NCBI GenBank assembly: GCA_963921305.4
Contig: CAWUEX030000002.1
Location: forward strand, 1,736,001-1,800,000
Origin: CAWUEX02 sp963921305
GTDB taxonomy: Bacteria > Pseudomonadota > Alphaproteobacteria > Rhodospirillales > Rhodospirillaceae
Reading direction: 5' to 3'
Length of the DNA stretch: 64,000 nucleotides
Part shown: piece by piece, positions 9,535-17,979 of the stretch
Layout of the letters: the number at the start of each line of letters is the position of its first letter
Position numbering within the stretch: position 1 is the stretch's first letter
Notes under the pieces: model-generated
What the model was told of the DNA's origin: nothing
What the model saw: the letters and a program-made list of their open reading frames with translations, nothing else
The model's database searches: none
Position numbers and translations under genes: made by a program

Positions 9535-10530
9535 ATGCCCGATACACAAATTCAAACCGGCGATATATCTGCGGCTGCGGCTGAAGCCGACCTTGATGTC
9601 GCCCGCCGTGTTATCGGCCACGCAGAACATGGCTTGGCTGCATTGGCAGACAGTCTCGGGGACGAGTTTGTCCGCTGTGTCGAGTTGCTGGGTGAACTGC
9701 AGGGCCGGGTCATCGTGTCCGGGATGGGCAAGAGCGGTCACATCGGTCACAAGATTGCGGCCACATTAGCATCTACCGGTACGCCCGCGTTCTTTGTTCA
9801 CCCCGCTGAAGCGAGCCACGGCGATCTGGGTATGATTTCCGAGACAGATGCCGTGCTGGCGTTATCGAACAGCGGCGAAACCAATGAGCTGTCCGACTTG
9901 GTCTCGTACACCCGGCGCTTTGGCATTCCGTTGATCGGCATGACAGGCAAGAGAGAGTCTACCCTAGCGGAGCAGTCCGACATTGTGTTGTGCTTGCCGC
10001 CGCTGGAGGAGGCGGGGCCGCATGGCGCGCCGACCACATCCACCACGCTGATGATCACACTGGGCGATGCCATCGCGGTTGCTCTGCTTGAGCGGCGTGG
10101 CTTCTCCGCAGATGACTATCGCGTGTTTCATCCAGGCGGGTCGCTCGGTAAAAGCCTGTTGAAGGTACGCGACCTGATGCATGTCGGAGATGAATTGCCG
10201 TTAACTGGGCAAGACACGCCGATGAGCGATGCGATTATTCTCATGACCAATAAGACGTTCGGGGTCGCCGGTGTTGTCAGCGCCGACGGACAGCTTCAGG
10301 GTATTGTTACGGATGGCGACCTTCGTCGCCATATGGCCGAAGGTCTGTTCGATATGACGACGGCCGACGTCATGACCGAAAATCCAAAAACAGTCGATCC
10401 CAATATTCTTGCCGCTGAAGCCCTGCGCGAGATGAATGAGTGGAAGGTCACGTCCGTTTTCGCGGTGAAAGATGGCGTGCCAGTGGGCATTCTGCGCATG
10501 CATGACATTTTGCGGGCGGGGGTTGTATGA
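9535..10530 (+). CDS. kdsD: D-arabinose-5-phosphate isomerase (KdsD/KpsF family)
   Basis: Converts ribulose 5-phosphate to arabinose 5-phosphate, the first step to KDO for lipopolysaccharide. The 331-aa protein has an N-terminal SIS sugar-isomerase domain (GMGKSGHIG, HPAEASHGDLGM, LSNSGETNE) and two C-terminal CBS domains from about residue 210. The ATG at 9535 fits the family; an in-frame upstream ATG at 9439 adds 32 unlikely residues. Its TGA overlaps the lptC ATG (ATGA), so it heads an LPS synthesis and transport operon. Confidence 0.95.
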   Translation: MPDTQIQTGDISAAAAEADLDVARRVIGHAEHGLAALADSLGDEFVRCVELLGELQGRVIVSGMGKSGHIGHKIAATLASTGTPAFFVHPAEASHGDLGMISETDAVLALSNSGETNELSDLVSYTRRFGIPLIGMTGKRESTLAEQSDIVLCLPPLEEAGPHGAPTTSTTLMITLGDAIAVALLERRGFSADDYRVFHPGGSLGKSLLKVRDLMHVGDELPLTGQDTPMSDAIILMTNKTFGVAGVVSADGQLQGIVTDGDLRRHMAEGLFDMTTADVMTENPKTVDPNILAAEALREMNEWKVTSVFAVKDGVPVGILRMHDILRAGVV

Positions 10531-11240
10531 CACCTCAGGTGTCTGGAACGGAAGCCCATACACCGCTTTCGTCTGACTCTCAGGTTGAAACGCCGTCAAC
10601 CCGAGGCGTGTGGGAACCGCGGACGGCGGATATTCGTGCCTCCGTGGCAAAGTACAGCCGCTTTGTGTCCCTGATGAAGATTCTGCTGCCGTCCTTCGCG
10701 CTTCTGCTGGTTGGTTTGGTGGTCATCCTGCCGCAATTCCAAAGTGTCCCTGACGAGCTTGCAGCCGAGATTGCGATCACGCCTGAGGGCGCCGGCGACT
10801 CTTTGAGTTTGGTGAACGCCCGCTATGTCGGTACCGATGAATCAGGCCAGCCATTCTCCGTGACCGCGGAAACGGTGCTTGAAGGTGAAACCGACCGCAT
10901 TAGTCTTGCCGCACCGCAAGCGGATATCAGTCTGAACGACGGCACGTGGCTGATGGTCGGTGCAACAACCGGCTTGTATCACCGCGACACCCAGGTTCTC
11001 GACCTAGAGGGCGAGGTTAACTTATTCCAAGATCAAGGTTACGAACTTCATACAGAGGCCGCGACGGTGTTGCTTAAAGAAGGTCAGGCCCGCAGTTCGG
11101 TGCCGGTCTACACCCAAGGTCCCTTCGGACGGCTGGAGTCCCAAGGATTTCAACTCGAAGACAAGGGCAAGGTCGTATATTTCACCGGTCCAGCGACGCT
11201 GGTTTTGAACTCTGGCGGCGGGAGCGCCACTGGGCCGTGA
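10527..11240 (+). CDS. lptC: LPS export protein LptC
   Basis: Bitopic inner-membrane protein (237 aa) that receives LPS from LptB2FG and hands it to LptA. A cytoplasmic N-terminus of about 45 residues is followed by one transmembrane helix (about residues 48-68) and a periplasmic beta-jellyroll region. Sequence conservation in this family is low, so position between kdsD and lptA matters for the call. It overlaps kdsD by 4 bases and lptA by 4 bases, indicating translational coupling. Confidence 0.92.
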   Translation: MTPQVSGTEAHTPLSSDSQVETPSTRGVWEPRTADIRASVAKYSRFVSLMKILLPSFALLLVGLVVILPQFQSVPDELAAEIAITPEGAGDSLSLVNARYVGTDESGQPFSVTAETVLEGETDRISLAAPQADISLNDGTWLMVGATTGLYHRDTQVLDLEGEVNLFQDQGYELHTEAATVLLKEGQARSSVPVYTQGPFGRLESQGFQLEDKGKVVYFTGPATLVLNSGGGSATGP

Positions 11241-12121
11241 TCAAAGACAAGATGCAGAAGACCCCCTTATGTTTGCTGGCTCTGTGCATGGCCGTATGGT
11301 CAGCCCCCAGCTCTGCTCAGACGTTGTCATTTCGCTCTGACGATCCCGACAATCCAATAGAGGTCTATGCCGAACAGGGCATCGAGTGGCAGCAAGACAA
11401 CAAACTGTTCATCGCGCGCGGCTCGGCACAGGCCCGCCAGGGCGACGTCGATGTCCGCGCGGATGAGTTAATTGCCCATTATCGCGATGGCGAAAACGGC
11501 AGCACCGATGTCTACCGTGTAGACGCTTTGGGCAACGTCACTATCCGCTCCGAGGGGGAGACGGCGACAGGCTCCGGTGCGGTCTACGATTTCGAAACCG
11601 CGGTCCTCGTGATCGAGGGTGCGCCCGTGCAGCTGCAAACCGAAGACAGCACGGTTACGGCCTACGATACGATCCAGTATTGGAAAGAAGACAAAGTTGC
11701 GGTGGCCGAAGGCAATGCGGTTGCGGTGAGAGACGATCAGACGTTATCCGCAGATATGATCACGGCTCGGTTCAAAGACGCTCCCGACAGTGCCTCGGGG
11801 GAGTCCCGCACCGGCGAGCTCTCCCGTATCGAAGCGTTCGGCAGCGTGCGCCTGGAGACAAAATCCAATGTCGTCCTTGGCGACCGGGGCCGCTACGACC
11901 TCGACAGCGGTATCGCGACGTTAGACGGTAACGTGCGGATTACGTCAGACCGCAACCAGATCAACGGAGGATTTGCGGTCGTCGACACCAACCGGGACGT
12001 CAGTACGTTGTACCGCAGCGCCCAAGAAGCCGGGGTGGCGGGGCCCAGTTCAGGCCCGCGGGTCAGGGCCCTGCTTGTTCCGCGCCCTAAGGGGGTCACA
12101 GATGCCCCGGAAAAAGAGTAA
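11237..12121 (+). CDS. lptA: LPS transport periplasmic protein LptA
   Basis: Periplasmic bridge protein (294 aa). It starts with GTG at 11237 (GTGA overlap with lptC) and has a signal peptide ending near SSAQ (about residue 28). The OstA/LptA beta-jellyroll shows the usual repeated pattern of short strands, such as residues around GDVDVRADELIAHY and LSADMITARF. It is longer than E. coli LptA, as is common in Alphaproteobacteria. lptB follows after 52 bases. Confidence 0.93.
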   Translation: MIKDKMQKTPLCLLALCMAVWSAPSSAQTLSFRSDDPDNPIEVYAEQGIEWQQDNKLFIARGSAQARQGDVDVRADELIAHYRDGENGSTDVYRVDALGNVTIRSEGETATGSGAVYDFETAVLVIEGAPVQLQTEDSTVTAYDTIQYWKEDKVAVAEGNAVAVRDDQTLSADMITARFKDAPDSASGESRTGELSRIEAFGSVRLETKSNVVLGDRGRYDLDSGIATLDGNVRITSDRNQINGGFAVVDTNRDVSTLYRSAQEAGVAGPSSGPRVRALLVPRPKGVTDAPEKE

Positions 12122-12173
12122 ACTGTTTTGACTCTGCACGGATTGCGATAGCGCGGGGCGCGAAGGAATTGTT

Positions 12174-12974
12174 ATGACGCCGGACTCGGGCGATACCACA
12201 GAGCAGACGCCAGCGGCGACCTCTTCCGCAGATGGCCATGCGTCGGGCGAGACAGAAGGACTGCGGGTCGAAGGCCTCGGCAAGTCCTTCAAGGGCAGGC
12301 CCGTGCTGCGTTCGGTGAGCCTGTCGGTTCACCGTGGCGAAGCGGTCGGGTTGTTAGGTCCCAATGGTGCGGGCAAAACCACGTCGTTCTATTGTGTCAC
12401 CGGCTTGATCAGCCCGGACGAGGGCGAGATTCATCTGGATGGTGAAGACATCACGCCGCTGCCGATGTATCGCCGGGCGCGTCTGGGAATCGGTTACCTG
12501 CCTCAAGAAGCATCCATCTTCCGCGGCATGTCGGTGGAAGCAAACATTCGCGCCGTGGCAGAGGTGATCGAGTCAGACAAAGCCGCGCAGGACGAATTGG
12601 TTGAATCCCTACTGGAGGAATTCAACGTCACCCATCTGCGGCAGTCGCCTGCGTTGGCCCTGTCCGGTGGTGAACGGCGCCGCGTGGAAATTGCCCGGGC
12701 TTTGGCGTCACGGCCAAGTTTCCTGTTGCTCGATGAACCGCTCGCCGGCATCGATCCCATTGCGGTTGCTGATATTCGCGATCTGGTTTCTCATCTGAAA
12801 GATCGTGGCCTCGGCGTACTCATCACCGATCACAACGTCCGCGAAACCCTGGACATCATCGATCGCGCGTACATTCTCCATGAAGGGACCGTATTGATGG
12901 AGGGTGCCCCCTCCGAAATCGTGGCCCATGAGGGCGTGCGCCGGGTGTACCTGGGAGAGCGGTTTAGCCTGTAA
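12174..12974 (+). CDS. lptB: LPS export ABC transporter ATP-binding protein LptB
   Basis: Cytoplasmic ATPase that powers LPS extraction by LptFG. Walker A GPNGAGKT lies at residues 62-69, the signature LSGGERRR near 163, Walker B FLLLDEP near 183, and the switch His follows in TDHNVRE. An N-terminal extension of about 30 low-complexity residues precedes the conserved domain. No LptF/LptG genes lie next to it; a permease pair of that family occurs at 44.1-46.4 kb. Confidence 0.96.
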   Translation: MTPDSGDTTEQTPAATSSADGHASGETEGLRVEGLGKSFKGRPVLRSVSLSVHRGEAVGLLGPNGAGKTTSFYCVTGLISPDEGEIHLDGEDITPLPMYRRARLGIGYLPQEASIFRGMSVEANIRAVAEVIESDKAAQDELVESLLEEFNVTHLRQSPALALSGGERRRVEIARALASRPSFLLLDEPLAGIDPIAVADIRDLVSHLKDRGLGVLITDHNVRETLDIIDRAYILHEGTVLMEGAPSEIVAHEGVRRVYLGERFSL

Positions 12975-12992
12975 GAGCGCGGACACACCCGA

Positions 12993-14498
12993 ATGGCCAT
13001 TGGTCCCCGCTTAGACCTAAGACAATCCCAGAATCTGGTTATGACGCCGCAACTGCAGCAGGCGATACGCCTGTTGCAATACTCCGCGGCGGAACTGGTG
13101 GCCTATGTGGACCAGGAACTGGAATCCAATCCCCTTCTCGAGCGTGATGAGTCCGGAGCCGGCGGCGCCCTCGGCGAAGCTATGGGCAACGCGGATGACC
13201 GGCCGGGCGAGGGACTATCAGTCGTCGATACGGTCGATGATCAGTCTGACGCTCCCATGGACATTGACGAGGGCTTTACCGAAAACGATTCCGCCTTTGC
13301 CACTGAAGGCGATGCACCCCTGTCCGGCGGCGGCCCCGAACCCACATGGACCGGTGGTGCGTCATACGAGGATTTGCCAAATCTCGAGCAAACGCTGTCG
13401 GAAGATGAAGATTTGCGCAGCATCCTTGAGCGGCAACTCGCGCTCTCAATTCAGGATCCCGTCAAACGCATGATCGGAACAGCGTTGATCGACAACCTTG
13501 ATGAGAATGGCTACCTTGCTGTCTCCGTCGAGGAAATGGCCGAGCAACTGGGGGCGCCAGACACTGACGTCGCTGCCGTTCTATCGGTCTTGCAGTCCTT
13601 CGATCCCATCGGCGTGTTCGCTCGCAACCTGCAAGAATGTCTTGAGTTGCAACTGCGGGAGCGCGACCGCTTCGACCCGGCCATGGCAGCGCTGATCGAA
13701 AATCTCGACCTTTTGGCACAGCGGTCTTTCGCAAAGTTGTCCAACTTGTGTGGTGTCGACACGGAAGACCTGCAGGACATGATTGCCGAGGTCCGTGCTC
13801 TTGATCCCAAGCCCGCCCTTAAGTTTGAACATGGGGTCAGCCAAACTGTAATTCCCGACGTGTTCATGACCCCCAATCCAGAGGGCGGGTGGCGTGTCGA
13901 ACTCAACAGCGACACCCTGCCGCGCGTGCTGATCAATCATCAGTACTACGCAGAGCTCAATGGTAATGCGGGCAGTAAGACTGAGAAATCATTCGTTGCT
14001 GAGCGGTTCCAATCCGCGACATGGCTGATCCGGGCTTTGGAACAACGGGCAACGACGATTTTAAAAGTCGCCACGGCTTTGGTCGAAAAACAGGATGCGT
14101 TTTTCCGCAAAGGTATTACCCATCTAAAGCCACTCGTGTTGCGCGATATTGCTGATGCCACCGAGATGCACGAGAGCACGGTCAGCCGTGTGACCAATAA
14201 CAAGTTCATCGCCACACCCCGTGGCATCTACGAGCTCAAATATTTCTTTAGCCAGGGTCTCACCGATGCCAGTGGTGAAGCCGGCACCTCGGCCGAAGCC
14301 GTGCGCTACCGCATCAAGCAGATGATCGACGCCGAACCGGCCGATGCCATTCTGTCTGACGATCAAATTGTCGCGAATTTGGCCAAAGAGGGAATTCAGG
14401 TGGCTCGGAGAACCGTGGCTAAGTACCGGGATTCATTAAATATTCCCTCCTCGGTCCAGCGCCGCCGCGAAAAAGCGAATCGCTTTGCCGAACGGTAG
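12993..14498 (+). CDS. rpoN: RNA polymerase sigma-54 factor
   Basis: Alternative sigma factor of 501 aa that recognises -24/-12 promoters and needs AAA+ activators. Region I is Gln/Leu-rich (LRQSQNLVMTPQLQQAIRLL), followed by a variable acidic region II, the core-binding domain, the HTH segment (about residue 392, HESTVSRVTNNKF) and the RpoN box ARRTVAKYR near residue 470. It starts 18 bases after lptB, a conserved arrangement in Proteobacteria. Confidence 0.98.
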   Translation: MAIGPRLDLRQSQNLVMTPQLQQAIRLLQYSAAELVAYVDQELESNPLLERDESGAGGALGEAMGNADDRPGEGLSVVDTVDDQSDAPMDIDEGFTENDSAFATEGDAPLSGGGPEPTWTGGASYEDLPNLEQTLSEDEDLRSILERQLALSIQDPVKRMIGTALIDNLDENGYLAVSVEEMAEQLGAPDTDVAAVLSVLQSFDPIGVFARNLQECLELQLRERDRFDPAMAALIENLDLLAQRSFAKLSNLCGVDTEDLQDMIAEVRALDPKPALKFEHGVSQTVIPDVFMTPNPEGGWRVELNSDTLPRVLINHQYYAELNGNAGSKTEKSFVAERFQSATWLIRALEQRATTILKVATALVEKQDAFFRKGITHLKPLVLRDIADATEMHESTVSRVTNNKFIATPRGIYELKYFFSQGLTDASGEAGTSAEAVRYRIKQMIDAEPADAILSDDQIVANLAKEGIQVARRTVAKYRDSLNIPSSVQRRREKANRFAER

Positions 14499-14510
14499 CG
14501 AGTCCCTGCC

Positions 14511-14539
14511 TTGACTTGCCAGAATCGGCTGCATATGGT
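14511..14539 (+). promoter_or_regulatory. Probable promoter in the rpoN-ptsN gap
   Basis: TTGACT (14511-14516), a 17-base spacer and TATGGT (14534-14539) form a good sigma-70 promoter. It would start a transcript with a leader of about 240 bases before ptsN. The 287-base gap contains a small hairpin with GGCCG/CGGCC arms (14553-14574) but no convincing gene. The hpf gene that often sits here is absent. Confidence 0.5.
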
Positions 14540-14785
14540 TCGCCGCCTTGATGGCCGGGCACCAAAAAACGGCCACAAAAAGAAGCATAAGTTTAGCCCC
14601 TGGGGGCAGGAGCGCACAGGTAGCGCCACTGGACTGGGCACGTTTGAGAAGCGGCAGTTCGCCGACCCAGAATATACAGTCACTTGGGAGACAGTCCTGA
14701 GACCAAAGCACGTAAAGGTGTAGTCAGCGCGGGATGTACGCGCCCCGGACGTCTAGTCCGGTTTGGTCTCAGGCGGAACACGGGT

Positions 14786-15244
14786 ATGGAAATCAGCGAT
14801 TTGTTGCAACCGGACGCGGTCGTAAAGCTGAAAGCATCGAGCAAAAAGCAGGTGCTGCAAGAGCTGGCCGCAAAGGCCTCGCAAATCACCGGCCTCAGCG
14901 AGCGTAAGATTTTCGACACTTTGGTCGAGCGCGAACGCCTCGGTACCACTGGAGTGGGCAATGGGATCGCCATTCCGCATGGCAAGCTGTCGGAGCTCAC
15001 GGCCCTGCAAGGCGTCTTTGCCCGGCTTGAAAAGCCCATCGACTTTGAAGCGATTGATGATCACCCCGTCGATCTGGTCTTTCTGCTTCTCGCGCCGGAA
15101 CAAGCCGGCGCTGACCACCTCAAGGCTCTGGCGCGTGTCTCGCGACTCCTGCGTGACCCCGCCAATTGCGACAAACTGCGCGGTGCGTCGAGCACCGATG
15201 CCCTCTACATGGTGTTGACCGAGTCTGAAGCCAAAGCGGCTTAA
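14786..15244 (+). CDS. ptsN: PTS IIA-like nitrogen-regulatory protein
   Basis: EIIA-Ntr, the end point of the nitrogen phosphotransfer chain (152 aa). The phosphorylated His is His65 in the motif A-I-P-H-G-K. The ATG at 14786 matches the family N-terminus (MEISDLL); a longer reading frame from 14684 is not supported by conservation. Location after rpoN is typical. A ptsP or ptsO gene is not in this window. Confidence 0.95.
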   Translation: MEISDLLQPDAVVKLKASSKKQVLQELAAKASQITGLSERKIFDTLVERERLGTTGVGNGIAIPHGKLSELTALQGVFARLEKPIDFEAIDDHPVDLVFLLLAPEQAGADHLKALARVSRLLRDPANCDKLRGASSTDALYMVLTESEAKAA

Positions 15245-15252
15245 CGCCATTG

Positions 15253-15891
15253 TCAATCCTCTTCAACCGTCCTTTGGCTGCCAAAAGTCGTCCAGGCTTG
15301 AAACAGCCGCATGGCGACGGTGATCCAGCACATCACCATAAAAATCAGTGCGGCCGGGGTGAACCACACAGGCTGCAAGCACACGATCGCGAAGAACACG
15401 ATTGTCTCGGTGCCCTCGGCCAAGCCGCCTGAGTAAAAGAATGACTTTTCACCGCGGGTGGACGTCTCCACATCCGACTTCGCCGCAATGATTGCGAAAG
15501 CCAGAAACGACGCCCCCGTGCCGATAAAACTGAAGATCAACGCTGCGGCAATAACCGCCTCCGCTGGGTTGCGGATTGCAAAGCCGAGGACGACCGCGCC
15601 ATAAAATATGAAATCAAGAACGATATCCAAATAAGCGCCGAAATCCGTCTTGCCGTTGACGCGGGCGACAGCGCCGTCCAGCCCGTCGGCAATGCGGTTA
15701 ATGGCGATGCACGTCAAGGCAATTAATGGATGGTCCAACGCCAAAGCGGGCAGGGCGAGCATGCCGACGCCGAAGCCCAACACCGAAACCGTGTTGGCTG
15801 TCAGACCGGTTCGGGCCACCGCGGCCCCCATCCGGTTGATCGGCGTCGCGATCAGTCGCACCATGAGCGGGTCAAGCATCGGCTGGTCCAA
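15253..15891 (-). CDS. CDP-alcohol phosphatidyltransferase family protein
   Basis: Integral membrane enzyme of 212 aa that joins a CDP-activated lipid or alcohol to an acceptor. The family signature is complete: Asp69, Asp72-Gly73, Ala76-Arg77, Gly85, Asp89 and Asp93. Six hydrophobic segments fit the fold. The substrate cannot be read from the sequence. It is convergent with ptsN (8-base gap) and divergent from the DUF3047 gene. It could be a phosphatidylglycerophosphate-synthase-like enzyme, but it is not a close match to PgsA. Confidence 0.88.
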   Translation of the reverse strand: MDQPMLDPLMVRLIATPINRMGAAVARTGLTANTVSVLGFGVGMLALPALALDHPLIALTCIAINRIADGLDGAVARVNGKTDFGAYLDIVLDFIFYGAVVLGFAIRNPAEAVIAAALIFSFIGTGASFLAFAIIAAKSDVETSTRGEKSFFYSGGLAEGTETIVFFAIVCLQPVWFTPAALIFMVMCWITVAMRLFQAWTTFGSQRTVEED

Positions 15892-15917
15892 TCGTCCACG
15901 AGCAGTCGGACTCGAGT

Positions 15918-16640
15918 ATGAGGGTGTTCGTGCGTTGCAGCATACGTGATTTTGGGGTTTTGCTCATCGCTCTGGCCGTTTCAGCACCAGCAGCTGTGAC
16001 GCAGGACGCGGTGTATCACTTTGAGTTTTCCGGCGGTCTTCAGGAGTCTGGTTGGAAAATACACACGCCGCGGGGCAAGACGGCGGCAGAATTCGAAGTC
16101 GTGCAAGACGGGGCACTCACCATTTCCGCCGAAGGTGGCGTTTCGTTTCTGTACCGCGATGTGCCCAAGCAATTTGGCGGCTATTCCCAACTGTCCTGGG
16201 ACTGGCGTGTGGACCGGGACTTCCCGCCAACCGACTTGTCGACACCCGGCGTTGATGACCGCCCGCTGGCGCTGCATGTCTATTTCGATGATGCCGGTGC
16301 CGGTTTGATGGGCCGCATCGGCGGCATGTTCGGACTGCCGACAGGTGGCTACGTCATGACCTATGTGTGGGGTGGCGGCGGTCTGCCCGGAACGGTTGTC
16401 CCGAACCCGTTCATGAAAGACGGCAAAGGCGCTCTGATTATTCTCATGCCGTCAGACCCGAGCCAATTGCCCAGCTGGCATGATGTGCAGGTTGATCTCG
16501 CGGCTGACTATCAGCGCGTGTTTGGGATTGCGCCGCCGCGGCTGCGGGGCTTGGCGATTTCCTCGGATACCGACGATACCGGTGCTACTGCACAGGCGAG
16601 TATACGGAAATTGAATCTGAGTTCTGCCGCCCCCAGGTAG
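15918..16640 (+). CDS. DUF3047 family exported protein
   Basis: A 240-aa protein with an N-terminal signal peptide (residues 1 to about 29). The rest resembles DUF3047: a beta-rich domain with a YSQLSWDWRVDRDFPP segment. Function unknown; likely periplasmic. Its 3' end overlaps the 3' end of the convergent DUF547 gene by 56 bases. Confidence 0.75.
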   Translation: MRVFVRCSIRDFGVLLIALAVSAPAAVTQDAVYHFEFSGGLQESGWKIHTPRGKTAAEFEVVQDGALTISAEGGVSFLYRDVPKQFGGYSQLSWDWRVDRDFPPTDLSTPGVDDRPLALHVYFDDAGAGLMGRIGGMFGLPTGGYVMTYVWGGGGLPGTVVPNPFMKDGKGALIILMPSDPSQLPSWHDVQVDLAADYQRVFGIAPPRLRGLAISSDTDDTGATAQASIRKLNLSSAAPR

Positions 16641-17502
16641 GATTGCGGCTTTGATCGGCATCGTTGAGCCACCAATCGTATCTGGTCTTAATCAGTCCGA
16701 TGCGGCGATTGATCTCGCGCTGCAGGGGCGCGCGGGCAATTTCTAAAATATGAGCAAGCACGCCTTCGTCTGTTCCGCCAAAGTCTTCGTCAAACCACTC
16801 GTAAATCTTTGACACCGTCATGCGGCCGCTGTCGACGGACACGCCATGCTCCAGATTGATGAAGTTGAATGCGGCTTCATCCATAATCCGGTCGATATTG
16901 AGTGGTGTGAACGCTTCCGGCCGCAGGTCGGGGCATCCCAGCGCGGCGCAATTCAAGACGTAATGAATGCGGTTGTCTTCCCAAATGGGGCGCAGGATGC
17001 GGTGCTCGATATCATCCAAGCTGAGCTCGACACCTTCAATGGTCACGAGCTTGGCACCCCAGGGGCCCGATGAGAACAGTCCCGGCGAGATGCGGATATC
17101 GCGGATGCTGTTCACGGGGTAGTGTTCAAGCACGGTGCGCACGGTCAGTGCGTTATACAGGTTAATCCAAAACGCTTTCTGTTCCGGCCGGTCGAGCAGG
17201 GACACGCCCACCGCTTCCAGGCTGGCAATATATTCGTCAAGGATTTCGCGGTCGCGGTCATTGACCGCCCCGTAGCGGAACAAATTGGGGCCACCGTTGA
17301 TCACATCAAGATACGTGGCCAGGAAGGCCTCCCACCGGTTATGGCTGACCACCTCGGTCGACCCGGCGGCAAAGGGTACGAAGGCTTCCATCAAATCCGG
17401 CTTCGGCGCCCGCCACGACTCGAATGTGCCCGTGAACGCGAAGCTTTGAACCGGCGCAATGGCCAGTCCTGCAACAATCAGGGCGCTGATGATGCGGCTC
17501 AT
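16585..17502 (-). CDS. DUF547 family exported protein
   Basis: A 305-aa protein with a signal peptide (cleavage near residue 22, SFA). DUF547 features include KAFWINLYNALTV and the Cys-containing segment YVLNCAALGCPDLR. The Asn/Cys/His pattern in this family recalls papain-like or transglutaminase-like folds, but no activity is established. The C-terminal tail overlaps the DUF3047 gene and may be a recent extension. Confidence 0.85.
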   Translation of the reverse strand: MSRIISALIVAGLAIAPVQSFAFTGTFESWRAPKPDLMEAFVPFAAGSTEVVSHNRWEAFLATYLDVINGGPNLFRYGAVNDRDREILDEYIASLEAVGVSLLDRPEQKAFWINLYNALTVRTVLEHYPVNSIRDIRISPGLFSSGPWGAKLVTIEGVELSLDDIEHRILRPIWEDNRIHYVLNCAALGCPDLRPEAFTPLNIDRIMDEAAFNFINLEHGVSVDSGRMTVSKIYEWFDEDFGGTDEGVLAHILEIARAPLQREINRRIGLIKTRYDWWLNDADQSRNPTWGRQNSDSISVYSPVQ

Positions 17503-17587
17503 GGGGTAAATCTCCCGCCTTCCACGGTTCTCAAAACGCTTTTTATGATGTCATTCTCTCAGTCATCCTACACTGCGGCCCAATCAT

Positions 17588-17632
17588 GGCCAAACTGAGA
17601 AGGGCCAAACTGAAAAGGGCCCAACTGAAAAG
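17588..17632. repeat. Three tandem copies of a 15-bp unit
   Basis: Units at 17588-17602, 17603-17617 and 17618-17632 are near-identical (consensus GGCCAAACTGAAAAG). Each ends in an AAGGG-like ribosome-binding stretch at the next junction. The array lies immediately before the small exported protein at 17641, so repeat number could change its translation signal. Confidence 0.85.
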
Positions 17633-17640
17633 GGTAAGGC

Positions 17641-17949
17641 ATGCTCTCGATCCGCACTATTGCGCTCACTCTGTCCCTCATCTGTTTTGGGCCAGCCCTT
17701 GCGACGGCCCAGAGGCAGGCCGACCCTTTGGCGCAGATGTGCCAGGCGTTTCTGAGCTCCTCTGGTGCGGCGGGGCCATCCAATCCTGGCGTTCTGTGCA
17801 CCTGTCTGGTCACTGAGGTGCCGGCCCAGCTCTCGCTGGAAGAAATGCAGGCCTACCAGCGAAGTGTTGCGGCCGGACAGCCATTGCTCGCCACCGTCCA
17901 GCAAAAGATCACATCGATTGCGACGCAATGCCTCGCAGCCGCACGGTAA
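17641..17949 (+). CDS. Small exported Cys-containing protein of unknown function
   Basis: A 102-aa protein with a clear signal peptide (residues 1-23, ending ATAQ). The mature part has four Cys: one in the QMCQAF segment, two in the LCTCLV pair and one near the C-terminus in TQCLAA, suggesting disulfides in the periplasm. I do not recognise a family. The ATG follows an AAAAGGG stretch supplied by the upstream 15-bp repeats. Confidence 0.6.
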   Translation: MLSIRTIALTLSLICFGPALATAQRQADPLAQMCQAFLSSSGAAGPSNPGVLCTCLVTEVPAQLSLEEMQAYQRSVAAGQPLLATVQQKITSIATQCLAAAR

Positions 17950-17979
17950 TTTTCGTAGTGCTGTGTCGGCGGCGTCGCT

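Noticed and set aside
14511..14723. Possible small protein between rpoN and ptsN
   Set aside because: The 70-codon frame has no hpf similarity, no ribosome site and overlaps the likely promoter.
15253..15891. CDP-alcohol phosphotransferase as the missing third gene of ceramide head-group synthesis
   Set aside because: Chemically possible, but it lies more than 20 kb from the ceramide locus with no shared context, so the link is not supported.
17586..17816. Repeat-encoded basic peptide starting at the 15-bp repeats
   Set aside because: The frame overlaps the signal-peptide-bearing gene at 17641 and its Lys/Arg repeats simply translate the tandem DNA repeat.
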